The notes beneath the pieces were generated by a model. That model was not told where the DNA came from. It searched no databases and worked only from the letters and a program-made list of their open reading frames with translations. The position numbers and the translations under genes are program-made. Source: Pseudomonas cichorii (GTDB taxonomy: Bacteria > Pseudomonadota > Gammaproteobacteria > Pseudomonadales > Pseudomonadaceae). From it: a stretch of 64,000 bases of DNA. Shown here one piece after another: positions 17,656-26,237 of the stretch. Position 1 is the stretch's first letter, and every line of letters starts with the position of its first letter. The stretch covers positions 1 through 64,000 of the forward strand of contig NZ_RBRE01000103.1 in the NCBI RefSeq assembly GCF_003700275.1, read 5' to 3'.

Positions 17656-17949
17656 ATGGAAAATATCAGCTTACTGTTAAGTGAAGCGCTGGCTCCCTAC
17701 CAGGCCAGCCTCAGCCCGGAAGGTTCTCGTGGAGAGCGCCTGGTGACGCTGAAAGATGCGGCAGGTGCCATTGTGATCGAGCGCAGTTTCAGTGCCGATC
17801 AATTACGCGACAAGCGCCAACTGACCGATGTCGTGGACGGTTTGCGCCGGGATCTGATGGTTGCCGAAGGGCGGATCGAGCCTTGTGTGATTGCTGCAAC
17901 GCGCCATGCAGCCATGAGTCGTGCGTTCGTTGCCCCGGCGTTTGCCTGA
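17656..17949 (+). CDS. DUF3509-family small protein
   Basis: 97 residues from the ATG at 17656 (MENISLLLSEALAPYQ); two GTGs at 17644 and 17647 are possible alternatives. The body, with VTLKDAAGAIVIERSF, DKRQLTDVVDGLRRDL and GRIEPCVIAA, resembles the DUF3509 family of small soluble proteins common in Pseudomonas, to my recollection. No catalytic motif is visible and no function is known. It is a single-gene unit with its own terminator and no operon partner. Confidence 0.75.
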   Translation: MENISLLLSEALAPYQASLSPEGSRGERLVTLKDAAGAIVIERSFSADQLRDKRQLTDVVDGLRRDLMVAEGRIEPCVIAATRHAAMSRAFVAPAFA

Positions 17950-18050
17950 GTCTTGAACGAGTCAGGAACCTTATCCGTCAACCGCGTTCAGATTAATTGT
18001 GGCAGGTACGATCATTGTGCTCCGGTGATCGAAAACCTCCCAGGTGTTTG

Positions 18051-18086
18051 CCCCGGGCAGTCTTCCCCTCTGCCCGGGGTTTCTTT
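18051..18086 (+). terminator. Rho-independent terminator after the DUF3509 gene
   Basis: CCCCGGGCAG (18051-18060) pairs with CTGCCCGGGG (18070-18079), followed by TTTCTTTT. It is oriented for the plus strand and sits just before the convergent minus-strand gene ends. Confidence 0.88.
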
Positions 18087-18089
18087 TAT

Positions 18090-18974
18090 CTAATTTGCCT
18101 CGAAGAACGCCTTGGCGTCACGGATGTATTGCGGGCGAAATTCCGGCTCCAGCCAGTTTGCGTAGAGATTCAACAAGCTGGTTTCGCGCAGGCTGCGCAT
18201 TTCCCGGTTGATGATTTCCATGGCTTGCCGGCCTTTGGGGTTATCCGAGCAGCCAATGTGGGTGAACTGGTATTTGGGCGTGTCCTTGACTGGCAGGAAC
18301 ACCAGTTCTTCCGGATTGATTCCCTGATGCATGGCCTGGGCGCGAGCTTCGGGCCAGTAGCTGATCAATGCCTGCAGGCGCCCTAGCCGCTCCATCTGCA
18401 GCAGGCTGCCGACCGCATCGTTGCCATAGTGCTCGCTCAACTCCTCCCGCGGCGTGTGGCTGAGAATCTCATCGATCACGATCCCGTAACTGCGCTCGGC
18501 CACAACACCCAGCTTGATGGTCTTGCTGTTCATCAGTGCGAGCAGATCGATGTGGTCGTCGGTAATGAACGGCGTGAATAGCTGCATGTCGTTCTTGCGC
18601 ACCACCAGTCCGTTGCTGAGCACGATGTAGGTCGGAATCGAAAAGACGATGGTCCTGGCCCGTAACGGAGTCCACAACAAGGTGGGGTCGCAGGTGAGTG
18701 TAGGGTCGTTGAGCATCTGTGTGCCACGTGCTCGATTGACCCGCATCAGCACATGTTCGTACTCGGGCATCCGGGCGGTCAGGATCGGCATGAATTGATC
18801 GATGGCTCCCTGCCCTTGGTAGGGCCCGGAAAATATCGTTGCGGGCGGCATGTCACGCAGGAGCCAGATCAGGGTCTCTTTAGCCTGGCTGATGCAAGGT
18901 AACCCGGACAACACCATTGCCAGCAGTAGCCGGGCCAGATGCGATCTTGCAGACTGCGAGGCAAGAGAAGACAT
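18090..18974 (-). CDS. Periplasmic solute-binding-like protein (TIGR02285-type)
   Basis: 294 residues. Signal peptide (LARLLLAMVLSGLPCISQA, cleavage near residue 31), then ETLIWLLRDMPPATIFSGPYQGQG. The pattern of periplasmic type-II binding folds continues with CDPTLLWTPLRARTIVFS, LGVVAERSYGIVIDEIL and a C-terminal NREMRSLRETSLLNLYANW helix. It resembles the TIGR02285 family of unknown function within the SBP_bac_3 superfamily. It has no transport genes beside it, so it is more likely a sensor or accessory protein than an ABC component. Its nearness to a kinase with two domains of the same superfamily is suggestive only. Confidence 0.75.
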   Translation of the reverse strand: MSSLASQSARSHLARLLLAMVLSGLPCISQAKETLIWLLRDMPPATIFSGPYQGQGAIDQFMPILTARMPEYEHVLMRVNRARGTQMLNDPTLTCDPTLLWTPLRARTIVFSIPTYIVLSNGLVVRKNDMQLFTPFITDDHIDLLALMNSKTIKLGVVAERSYGIVIDEILSHTPREELSEHYGNDAVGSLLQMERLGRLQALISYWPEARAQAMHQGINPEELVFLPVKDTPKYQFTHIGCSDNPKGRQAMEIINREMRSLRETSLLNLYANWLEPEFRPQYIRDAKAFFEAN

Positions 18975-19246
18975 TCCCTGGTTTCATCCCCGAAAATTAT
19001 TGTTCAAGTGAACAGACGGTGATTGGATCGTTGTTGCGCCGCTGGCGTCACAAGTCCTTTGATTCCTGACATCCGAGTCAAGATGATGGCCTTTTCCGCT
19101 GCCTTAAGTTGCATCAATGTTCACGATCAGGCCAGTGGATTTTGCAGGCCGCGCGAATGCTCTGGCTGCCGATTGCCTGCCAAGGTCGTTCGCCGGCCCG
19201 GTATCGGTTAGACTTGCGCCTTTTCCCCGACTCTAGAAGCCCGTTC

Positions 19247-19789
19247 ATGGCCCAGCCGTCCACGACCTACAAGTTTGAACTGAACCTCACCGATCTTGAT
19301 CGTGGAGTCTATGAAAGCGTCAAGCAGACCATCGCCCGCCACCCGTCCGAGACGGAAGAGCGCATGACCGTGCGTCTGCTCGCCTATGCCTTCTGGTACA
19401 ACGAGCAATTATCGTTTGGTCGTGGACTGTCTGAAGTAGACGAACCAGCCCTTTGGGAAAAAAGTCTCGATGACCGTGTCCTGCACTGGATCGAGGTGGG
19501 CCAGCCCGACGCCGATCGCCTGACCTGGTGTTCGCGACGTACCGAGCGCACCAGCCTGTTGGCCTACGGCAGTCTGCGGGTCTGGGAAGGCAAGGTGGTT
19601 CCGGCGGTCAAGAATCTGAAGAACGTCAACATCGCAGCGGTACCGCAGGACGTTCTGGAAGAGCTGGCCAAGGATATGCCGCGGGTCATCAAATGGGATG
19701 TGATGATCAGTGAAGGCACCGTGTTCGTGACCGATGATCGCGGTCAGCACGAAGTGCAGTTGCAATGGTTGGCCGGTGAGCGCGGCTGA
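19247..19789 (+). CDS. YaeQ family protein
   Basis: 180 residues from the ATG at 19247 (MAQPSTTYKFELNLTDLDR). Conserved family stretches are ARHPSETEERMTVRLLAYA, DDRVLHWIEVGQPDADRL, and VNIAAVPQDVLEEL. YaeQ proteins have a minimal PD-(D/E)XK nuclease-like fold; the Glu of WIEVGQP and neighbouring acidic residues fit. The cellular role is unresolved (an old link to RfaH is not firm). It lies 60 bp upstream of recJ on the same strand. Confidence 0.92.
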   Translation: MAQPSTTYKFELNLTDLDRGVYESVKQTIARHPSETEERMTVRLLAYAFWYNEQLSFGRGLSEVDEPALWEKSLDDRVLHWIEVGQPDADRLTWCSRRTERTSLLAYGSLRVWEGKVVPAVKNLKNVNIAAVPQDVLEELAKDMPRVIKWDVMISEGTVFVTDDRGQHEVQLQWLAGERG

Positions 19790-19849
19790 CCGCCTGGCTC
19801 TGACCGACCCGATCCGATTGTTGAAACCATAGAGAATCAGCTGAACCGC

Positions 19850-21565
19850 ATGCGCATCGAACCTCGTCTGTTGCCCGACACCCTGCCTTTTCTGGGCGAC
19901 CTGCCGCCCTTGCTTACCCGGCTGTACGCTTCAAGAGGGGTGATGTCCGAAGCTGAACTGGACAAGGGCCTGAAGCGACTGATTCCCTGGCAGCAGCTCA
20001 AGGGGATCGATGCGGCTGTCGAGTTGTTGGTTGTTGCGCTTGAGCAGCGCCAACGGATCCTGATCGTCGGTGACTTCGATGCCGACGGTGCTACCGCCAG
20101 TTCGGTCGGCGTATTGGGGTTGCGCCTGTTTGGCGCGGCACATGTGGATTATCTGGTGCCCAATCGTTTCGAGTACGGTTACGGCCTGACCCCGGAAATC
20201 GTCGCTGTGGCCCTGCAGCGTCAGCCGCAATTGCTGGTTACCGTGGATAACGGCATCTCCAGCGTCGAAGGTGTGGCAGCGGCCAAGGCAGCGGGGCTGC
20301 AAGTGTTGGTCACTGATCACCACTTGCCCGGTCATGAACTGCCGCTGGCCGATGCCATCGTCAACCCCAACCAGCCCGGTTGCACCTTCCCGAGCAAGTC
20401 GCTGGCCGGTGTCGGGGTGATTTTCTACGTATTGATGGCCTTGCGCGTGCGTTTGCGCGAGATCAACTGGTTCGAGAGCAATCAGCGCGCCGAGCCGAAC
20501 CTGGGTGATCTGCTGGATCTGGTGGCATTGGGCAGCGTTGCCGACGTGGTGCCGCTGGATGCCAACAACCGCATCCTGGTGCATCAGGGCCTGATGCGTA
20601 TTCGTGCTGGCCGTGCCCGTCCGGGATTGCGGGCGATTCTCGAAGTGGCGCGTCGCGATCCGTCGCGCATCACCTCGACCGACCTGGGGTTCATCCTCGG
20701 CCCGCGCCTGAATGCTGCCGGTCGTCTGGATGACATGAGTCTGGGCATCGAATGTCTGCTCTGTGACGATCCGCTCATGGCGCGGGAAATGGCCGTGCAA
20801 CTGGATGAGCTGAATCAGGACCGCAAGTCCATCGAGCAAGGCATGCAGCGCGAAGCACTGGCCCAGCTCAAGGATCTGCCGGTGGAGTCCATGCCGTTCG
20901 GCCTGTGTCTGTTCGAGCCGGACTGGCATCAGGGCGTGATCGGTATTCTCGCTTCGCGCATGAAAGAGCGTTATCACCGTCCGACCATTGCCTTCGCCAG
21001 TGCCGGTGAGGGCGTGCTCAAGGGCTCGGCTCGCTCGGTGCCCGGCTTTCACATTCGTGATGCGCTGGACGCAGTTGCCGCCCGTCACCCGCACCTGATC
21101 AGCAAGTTCGGCGGGCATGCCATGGCGGCCGGCCTGTCCTTGCCGGAAGAAAACTTTCCAATGTTTGCCGAAGCCTTCGATCTGGAAGTGCGTCGTCAAC
21201 TCAATGAAGACGACCTCACGGGCCGCTTGCTGTCCGATGGCACTCTGGCGGTCGAAGAGTTTCATCTGGAACTGGCGCGAGCCCTGCGTAACGCCGGTCC
21301 ATGGGGCCAGCATTTTCCCGAGCCGTTGTTTCATGGCGTCTTTCAGTTGGTCGAGCAGCGTGTGGTCGGCGAGCGTCACCTGAAAATGGTGCTCAAGACC
21401 GAATGCGGCAGTGTAAAGCTCGATGGCATTGCCTTCGGCGTTGATCGCGACATCTGGCCCAATCCCAATATTCGCTGGGTAGAGCTGGCCTACAAGCTGG
21501 ATCTCAACGAGTTTCGCGGCAATGAAACCGTGCAGTTGATGGTGACCCATATCGCGCCCCGCTAG
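19850..21565 (+). CDS. recJ: Single-stranded-DNA-specific 5'-3' exonuclease RecJ
   Basis: 571 residues, normal for RecJ. DHH-family motifs are present: VGDFDADGATASS (motif I), LVTVDNGIS, VTDHHLPGHELPLADAIVNP (motif III with DHH), ALGSVADVVPL. The DHHA1 domain carries GVLKGSARSVPGFHIRD and KFGGHAMAAGLSL. A C-terminal OB fold follows. It acts in mismatch repair and RecFOR recombination. In P. aeruginosa, recJ lies near hom-thrC (from memory); here the Roc-like segment lies between them. Confidence 0.97.
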   Translation: MRIEPRLLPDTLPFLGDLPPLLTRLYASRGVMSEAELDKGLKRLIPWQQLKGIDAAVELLVVALEQRQRILIVGDFDADGATASSVGVLGLRLFGAAHVDYLVPNRFEYGYGLTPEIVAVALQRQPQLLVTVDNGISSVEGVAAAKAAGLQVLVTDHHLPGHELPLADAIVNPNQPGCTFPSKSLAGVGVIFYVLMALRVRLREINWFESNQRAEPNLGDLLDLVALGSVADVVPLDANNRILVHQGLMRIRAGRARPGLRAILEVARRDPSRITSTDLGFILGPRLNAAGRLDDMSLGIECLLCDDPLMAREMAVQLDELNQDRKSIEQGMQREALAQLKDLPVESMPFGLCLFEPDWHQGVIGILASRMKERYHRPTIAFASAGEGVLKGSARSVPGFHIRDALDAVAARHPHLISKFGGHAMAAGLSLPEENFPMFAEAFDLEVRRQLNEDDLTGRLLSDGTLAVEEFHLELARALRNAGPWGQHFPEPLFHGVFQLVEQRVVGERHLKMVLKTECGSVKLDGIAFGVDRDIWPNPNIRWVELAYKLDLNEFRGNETVQLMVTHIAPR

Positions 21566-21655
21566 TCAGGCGGAACCCGGCCTCTTTTCATGTTGTCGAC
21601 TAGGCTCTGTAGACGAAAAAAGTCCAGCGCCTGATTTTCAACTTGAGAGGTCGCC

Positions 21656-22762
21656 ATGAGCCTGCTGCTTGAACCCTATACCCTTCGCCAGCTCAACCTG
21701 CCCAACCGTATCGCTGTCTCGCCCATGTGCCAGTATTCTAGTGTCGATGGCCTGGCCAACGACTGGCATCTGGTCCATCTGGGCAGTCGCGCCGTGGGCG
21801 GGGCAGGGTTGGTGTTCAGTGAAGCTGTCGCGGTTACCGCAGACGGTCGCATCACGTCCCAGGACCTTGGCCTGTGGAGCGATGAGCAGATCGAGCCGTT
21901 GCAGCGCATCACCCGTTTCATCACCGCCCAGGGCTCGGTAGCCGGTATCCAGCTGGCTCATGCCGGTCGCAAGGCCAGCACCTGGCGTCCCTGGCTGGGC
22001 AAGCACGGCAGCGTGCCCGAGAGCGAAGGTGGCTGGAAGCCATGGGGACCATCGGCAATTGCTTTCGACCCGCAACATACAGCGCCGGTGCAACTGAGCG
22101 AAGCGCAGATCCAGGGCGTGATCCAGGCCTTTGTCGATTCCGCCCGTCGTGCGCTGATCGCCGGATTCAAGGTGGTCGAGGTTCACGCTGCCCATGGCTA
22201 TCTGCTGCATCAGTTTCTCTCGCCGCTGAGCAATCAACGTACCGACCAGTATGGCGGCTCGTTTGAAAACCGTATCCGCCTGACCCTGGAAGTGACTCAG
22301 GCCGTGCGCGATGTCTGGCCGGAAGAATTGCCGCTGTTCGTCCGGGTGTCAGCCACCGACTGGGTGGAAGATGGCTGGAACCCCGACGAGACGGTGGAAC
22401 TGGCGAGTCGTCTGAAAGCGTTGGGTGTCGACCTGATCGATGTTTCTTCGGGCGGTACTTCGGCCAATGCCGAAATTCCGGTCGGTCCCGGTTACCAGAC
22501 GCGCTTTGCCGAGCGGGTCCGCAAGGAATCAGGGATTGCCACCGGTACGGTCGGCCTGATTACCGAGCCGGCCCAGGCCGAACATATCCTGCGTACCGGT
22601 CAGGCCGACATCATTCTGCTTGCGCGGGAGTTGCTGCGTGACCCGTACTGGCCGCTGCATGCCGATGACGATCTGGGTGGACGCAAGGCGGTCTGGCCCG
22701 CGCAGTATCAGCGAGCGACTCATCGTGACCAGCCGATCCATGAGTCTGATCTGCGCGACTGA
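21656..22762 (+). CDS. Old Yellow Enzyme family NADH:flavin oxidoreductase (XenA/YqjM class)
   Basis: 368 residues. PMCQYSSVDG places Cys25 and Tyr27 as in the thermophilic-like OYE class (YqjM, XenA). Further family marks are IQLAHAGRKAS, EVHAAHGYLLHQFLSPLSN with the substrate-binding His pair, QRTDQYGGSFENR, and the FMN-phosphate site near TVGLITEPAQAE and ILLARELLRDPYWPL. It is an FMN enzyme reducing activated C=C or nitro compounds with NAD(P)H. It converges on the hybrid kinase gene, with 18 bp between the stops. Confidence 0.93.
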   Translation: MSLLLEPYTLRQLNLPNRIAVSPMCQYSSVDGLANDWHLVHLGSRAVGGAGLVFSEAVAVTADGRITSQDLGLWSDEQIEPLQRITRFITAQGSVAGIQLAHAGRKASTWRPWLGKHGSVPESEGGWKPWGPSAIAFDPQHTAPVQLSEAQIQGVIQAFVDSARRALIAGFKVVEVHAAHGYLLHQFLSPLSNQRTDQYGGSFENRIRLTLEVTQAVRDVWPEELPLFVRVSATDWVEDGWNPDETVELASRLKALGVDLIDVSSGGTSANAEIPVGPGYQTRFAERVRKESGIATGTVGLITEPAQAEHILRTGQADIILLARELLRDPYWPLHADDDLGGRKAVWPAQYQRATHRDQPIHESDLRD

Positions 22763-22780
22763 GCATTGCAGCGCAACGGC

Positions 22781-24904
22781 TCAGGAAAGCTCCTGAGCCG
22801 ATCCATCGAGCAGTGCCGTGATGCGGCTGCTCAGGGCGGTGATGGAGAACGGCTTGGTCAGGATATGCATACCCGGCTCCAGGTTATCCTGGTCCAGGGC
22901 GGCGTTTTCGGCGTAGCCGGTCACGAACAGCACCTTCAGCTCAGGACGCACCGTTCTGGCCGCATCGGCCACCTGACGCCCGTTCATGCCGCCCGGCAGA
23001 CCGACATCGGTGATCAGCAAGTCAACCGCCGCTTTCGATTGCAGAATCACCAGGGCTGCGGCTCCCTGCTCGGCCTGCAGCACGGTATAGCCTTGCTCTT
23101 CGAGGACTTCGGTCATCAAGGCGCGTACGGCCGGTTCGTCATCCACCACCAGAATGGTTTCGCTGCCAGTGGCCGGCCTGGGCTCGGATCCCAGGCAGAT
23201 GGCGTATTCGACAGGTTCGCTTTCGCCGACGAACTGCGGCAGGAGGATACAGATCTTCGAGCCCTTGCCGGGCTGCGAGTCAATGCTGACACCGCCGCCG
23301 GATTGCCGGGCAAAGCCATAGACCATCGACAGACCGAGGCCCGTGCCCATGCCGATGGGCTTGGTGGTGAAGAACGGATCGAATGCCCGACCCACCACTT
23401 CTTCGGACATTCCGGTGCCGGTATCGCTGACGCACAGCGCCACATAATGCCCAGCCTGCATTTCATGTCTGGCCGCTGTCGAGGCATCCAGGTAGCGGTT
23501 GCCGGTTTCGATGATTATCGTACCGCCGTCCGGCATGGCATCCCGGGCATTGATACACAGATTGAGCAGCGAGTTTTCCAGTTGATGCGGGTCGACCATC
23601 GTTGCCCACAGATCTTCGGTGGGCCTTACCTGCATGTCGATGCCAGGCCCGACGGTGCGGCGGATCAACTCCTCCATGCCGGTGACCAGTTGATCGACAT
23701 GCGTGGCTTTCGGGGCCAGCGTCTGGCGGCGGGAGAAGGCCAGCAGCCGATGAGTGAGGGCTGCCGCACGCCTGGAGCCTTCCAGGGCCGAGGTGATATA
23801 GCGTCCCAAGTCCATGCGGCCCTGGTTCACCCGTGACTGAAGCAGCTCGATATTGCCGGTTATCCCCATCAGCAGATTATTGAAGTCATGTGCCAGGCCA
23901 CCGGTCAGTTGCCCGACAGCCTCCATTTTCTGCGACTGGCGCAAGGCTTCTTCAGCCACGCGCAAGGCTTCGGAATGCAGCCTTTCCTGAGTGATGTGCT
24001 TGCCCAGCGCGAAGATCAGGCTATTGCCCGGCGCAGCGGTCCAGCCAAGCCAGCGATAGCTGCCATCCTTGTGCATATAGCGGTTTTCAAACAGCGGCAG
24101 CACTTGGTCAATGGCATGCTGCAGAGCGTCCTGGGTCCTTGATACATCGTCAGGGTGAACCAGATCCAGGATCGATGTTCCGACCAGTTCCTCCGGCTCT
24201 CGTCCCAGAATCACGCCCCAGGCCGGGTTGACCCGCAGGAAATAACCGCTGAAGTCGACCATTGCCAGCAGGTCCGGGGAAATCTCCCAGAACGTATTCA
24301 ATTCGGCAGTGCGCTGTTCCAGCTGGGCGGACTGATGCTTTTCCAGTTCGATCAAGTTGCTGATCAACGCCTGGCGTTTGCGCTCGCTGGACTCCAGCGC
24401 CTGCTGATCCAGGACGTGGCGAGTGGTTTCATTGGTGATGCAAAACACGCCGACGGTCACGCCATGCTCATCAATGACCGGGGAAAACGAGAACGACCAC
24501 CAGGTTTGTTCGGGTTCGCCGTAGCGTGCCATGGTCAGGGGCATGTCCGTGCAATGACAGGATTTTCCGGCAATGGCGTCCTCGACCAGAGGCGAAACCT
24601 GATCCCAGACATCGGCCCACAGTTCGGCAATCCGCTCGCCGATGGCCTTGCCTTTGCGCGGTCCGAGAATGGGGGTGTAGGGATCGTTATGGAAGAAGAT
24701 CAGTTGCGGCCCCCAGAGCAGATACATGGACTCCGGCGAGTTCAGCATCAGGTTCAGGGTGCTTTTCAATGAGGCAGGCCAGTGCTCTATCGGCCCCAGA
24801 GGTGTCTGGCTCCAATCCTTGTCCCGGATAATCCGGGCCGCTTCACCTGTGCCAGCAGGAAAACCAGTGCTTGAGGTCACGTCAGGCAGGCTCCGGTACG
24901 GCAA
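22781..24904 (-). CDS. Soluble PAS hybrid histidine kinase with receiver domain
   Basis: 707 residues with no membrane helix. An N-terminal PAS-like region (20-165: DWSQTPLGPIEHWP, LLWGPQLIFFHND, WWSFSFSPVIDEHG) is followed by a coiled-coil linker and a second PAS (about 205-310: FWEISPDLLAMVDFSGYFL). The kinase core carries QLTGGLAHDFNNLLMGI (His339), CINARDAMPDGG, DTGTGMSEE, and GTGLGLSMVYGFA. A C-terminal receiver has ITDVGLPGGMNG (Asp633). No separate response regulator is adjacent. This layout is widespread in Pseudomonas; the signal is unknown. Confidence 0.9.
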   Translation of the reverse strand: MPYRSLPDVTSSTGFPAGTGEAARIIRDKDWSQTPLGPIEHWPASLKSTLNLMLNSPESMYLLWGPQLIFFHNDPYTPILGPRKGKAIGERIAELWADVWDQVSPLVEDAIAGKSCHCTDMPLTMARYGEPEQTWWSFSFSPVIDEHGVTVGVFCITNETTRHVLDQQALESSERKRQALISNLIELEKHQSAQLEQRTAELNTFWEISPDLLAMVDFSGYFLRVNPAWGVILGREPEELVGTSILDLVHPDDVSRTQDALQHAIDQVLPLFENRYMHKDGSYRWLGWTAAPGNSLIFALGKHITQERLHSEALRVAEEALRQSQKMEAVGQLTGGLAHDFNNLLMGITGNIELLQSRVNQGRMDLGRYITSALEGSRRAAALTHRLLAFSRRQTLAPKATHVDQLVTGMEELIRRTVGPGIDMQVRPTEDLWATMVDPHQLENSLLNLCINARDAMPDGGTIIIETGNRYLDASTAARHEMQAGHYVALCVSDTGTGMSEEVVGRAFDPFFTTKPIGMGTGLGLSMVYGFARQSGGGVSIDSQPGKGSKICILLPQFVGESEPVEYAICLGSEPRPATGSETILVVDDEPAVRALMTEVLEEQGYTVLQAEQGAAALVILQSKAAVDLLITDVGLPGGMNGRQVADAARTVRPELKVLFVTGYAENAALDQDNLEPGMHILTKPFSITALSSRITALLDGSAQELS

Positions 24905-25175
24905 CGCTGGTGGAATGGGCTGTTCATAGGCTTTCAGGACCGATTATCAATGCGCCGGGCTACGGCGTAAGGTCTTCTTGAGTGAGTTGACCCTTGAAAC
25001 GGATCAGGGTTGCACCTTCGGCGGGTTTAACTTTTCCTGCTCTTTACGAAGGCCTTGTTGCTCTCGGGGGCAGGCCATCTGCAACATTCAGATGCACACC
25101 TGAAATCAACCGTTCGAGACTTCGCTTTAACCTGCTGGTCAATGAATCATCTGACAAGCCTTATGGAGGTTTCTT

Positions 25176-25919
25176 ATGAATACCCGTGGTTTACTCGATC
25201 AGTTGCTCAAGTCTGGTCAAAGCATGTTGCAAGACAAGGTCAGCGGCAAGTCCGGCAAGCGTTCTTCGGGCAGCGATGCACTGGTCAAAGGCCTCGGCAG
25301 TCTGATTTCCGGTTCCAAATCCGGTAGCAGCAGCGGCGGATTGGGCAGCCTGTTGTCCGGAGCCGGCGGTGGCGCATTGGCGGCCGGGGCGATGAGTCTG
25401 CTCAAGGGCAAGCGTTCGTCCGGGATGGGTGGCAAGGTCTTGACCTATGGCGGGCTGGCAGCACTCGGTGTGCTGGCCTACAAGGCCTATAACAACTGGC
25501 AGGCCAGCCAGGGCGTCAGCGCGCAGCGCGAGCCACAGACCATCGACCGCTTGCCCGAGTCTCAGGCCGAGGAACACAGCCAGGCGATCCTGCGGGCTCT
25601 GGTGGCGGCCGCCAAGGCGGACGGGCATGTCGACGAGCGTGAACGTGAATTGATCGAGGGCGAGTTCAGCAAGCTGAGCAACGATAATGAGCTGCAACAC
25701 TGGCTGCATGCCGAGTTGAACAAGCCTCTGGACCCTTGCGAAGTGGCGCGGGCGGCAAAAACGCCGGAAATGGCAGCCGAAATGTACATCGCCAGCGTGA
25801 TTCTGGTGGATCAGGAACACTTCATGGAAAGGGCGTATCTGGACGAGCTGGCGCGCCAGTTGAAGCTGGCTCCGGGGCTTCGGGCCGAGCTGGAAGAGCA
25901 GGTGCGTCAAGCGCAGTAA
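25176..25919 (+). CDS. TerB/DUF533 (YebE-like) tellurite-resistance-family protein
   Basis: 247 residues from an ATG at 25176 with GGAGG 8 nt upstream. The N-terminal 95 residues are Gly/Ser/Lys-rich and end in a hydrophobic segment (TYGGLAALGVLAYKAY). After residue 125 a helical TerB-like domain has AILRALVAAAKADGHVDERE, a metal-binding-type acidic helix, then AAEMYIASVILVDQEH and FMERAYLDELARQL. It matches E. coli YebE/DUF533 in layout. Function is unknown; a link to envelope stress is known for YebE only. A small AACGGC/GCCGTT hairpin follows the stop. Confidence 0.88.
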   Translation: MNTRGLLDQLLKSGQSMLQDKVSGKSGKRSSGSDALVKGLGSLISGSKSGSSSGGLGSLLSGAGGGALAAGAMSLLKGKRSSGMGGKVLTYGGLAALGVLAYKAYNNWQASQGVSAQREPQTIDRLPESQAEEHSQAILRALVAAAKADGHVDERERELIEGEFSKLSNDNELQHWLHAELNKPLDPCEVARAAKTPEMAAEMYIASVILVDQEHFMERAYLDELARQLKLAPGLRAELEEQVRQAQ

Positions 25920-26237
25920 ACGGCTTTTTGCCGTTGACAGGCAGTCGCTATCCAGCCCCCGTGGCAAGCCTGAATGAAGCCTTGTACAAGGACGCACTCG
26001 GGCTTGCGGACCCTCAGGGTTTCCCGCTTACAACTCCCCCGTCGCAGGCCGTTTTTTCGGGCAACGATTGCAGGCCTCCCTGCCTTGCCAGCCCGCCAAT
26101 AACGGCACTTTCAATTTCCTTTGGTGGCAACACGCTAATACCCAAAAGGCTGGGCTATACTCAGGCCGCTTGGACCGTCTGTCGGTCCGCTTCTTGAACA
26201 CGGCCAGAAGCCGTTGTTGAACTCTTGAGGGCTGACT
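25920..26237 (+). other. 318-bp intergenic region before the wsp operon
   Basis: No gene is seen. It starts with a small AACGGC-TTTTT-GCCGTT hairpin after the TerB-family stop. A TATACT box at 26156-26161 is a candidate -10 for wspA, but no good -35 lies 16-18 bp upstream. A dyad GGACCG-TCTGT-CGGTCC (26172-26188) lies between this box and the wspA GTG, so it would be in the 5' leader. Confidence 0.5.

Noticed and set aside
19931..21550. 539-codon antisense frame over recJ
   Set aside because: Same reason; His/Gln-rich translation typical of antisense reading, with RecJ motifs on the other strand.
25110..25140. Possible AlgU promoter before the TerB-family gene (GAGACTT, 16 bp, TCAAT)
   Set aside because: Only partial matches to GAACTT and TCTGA; too weak to call.
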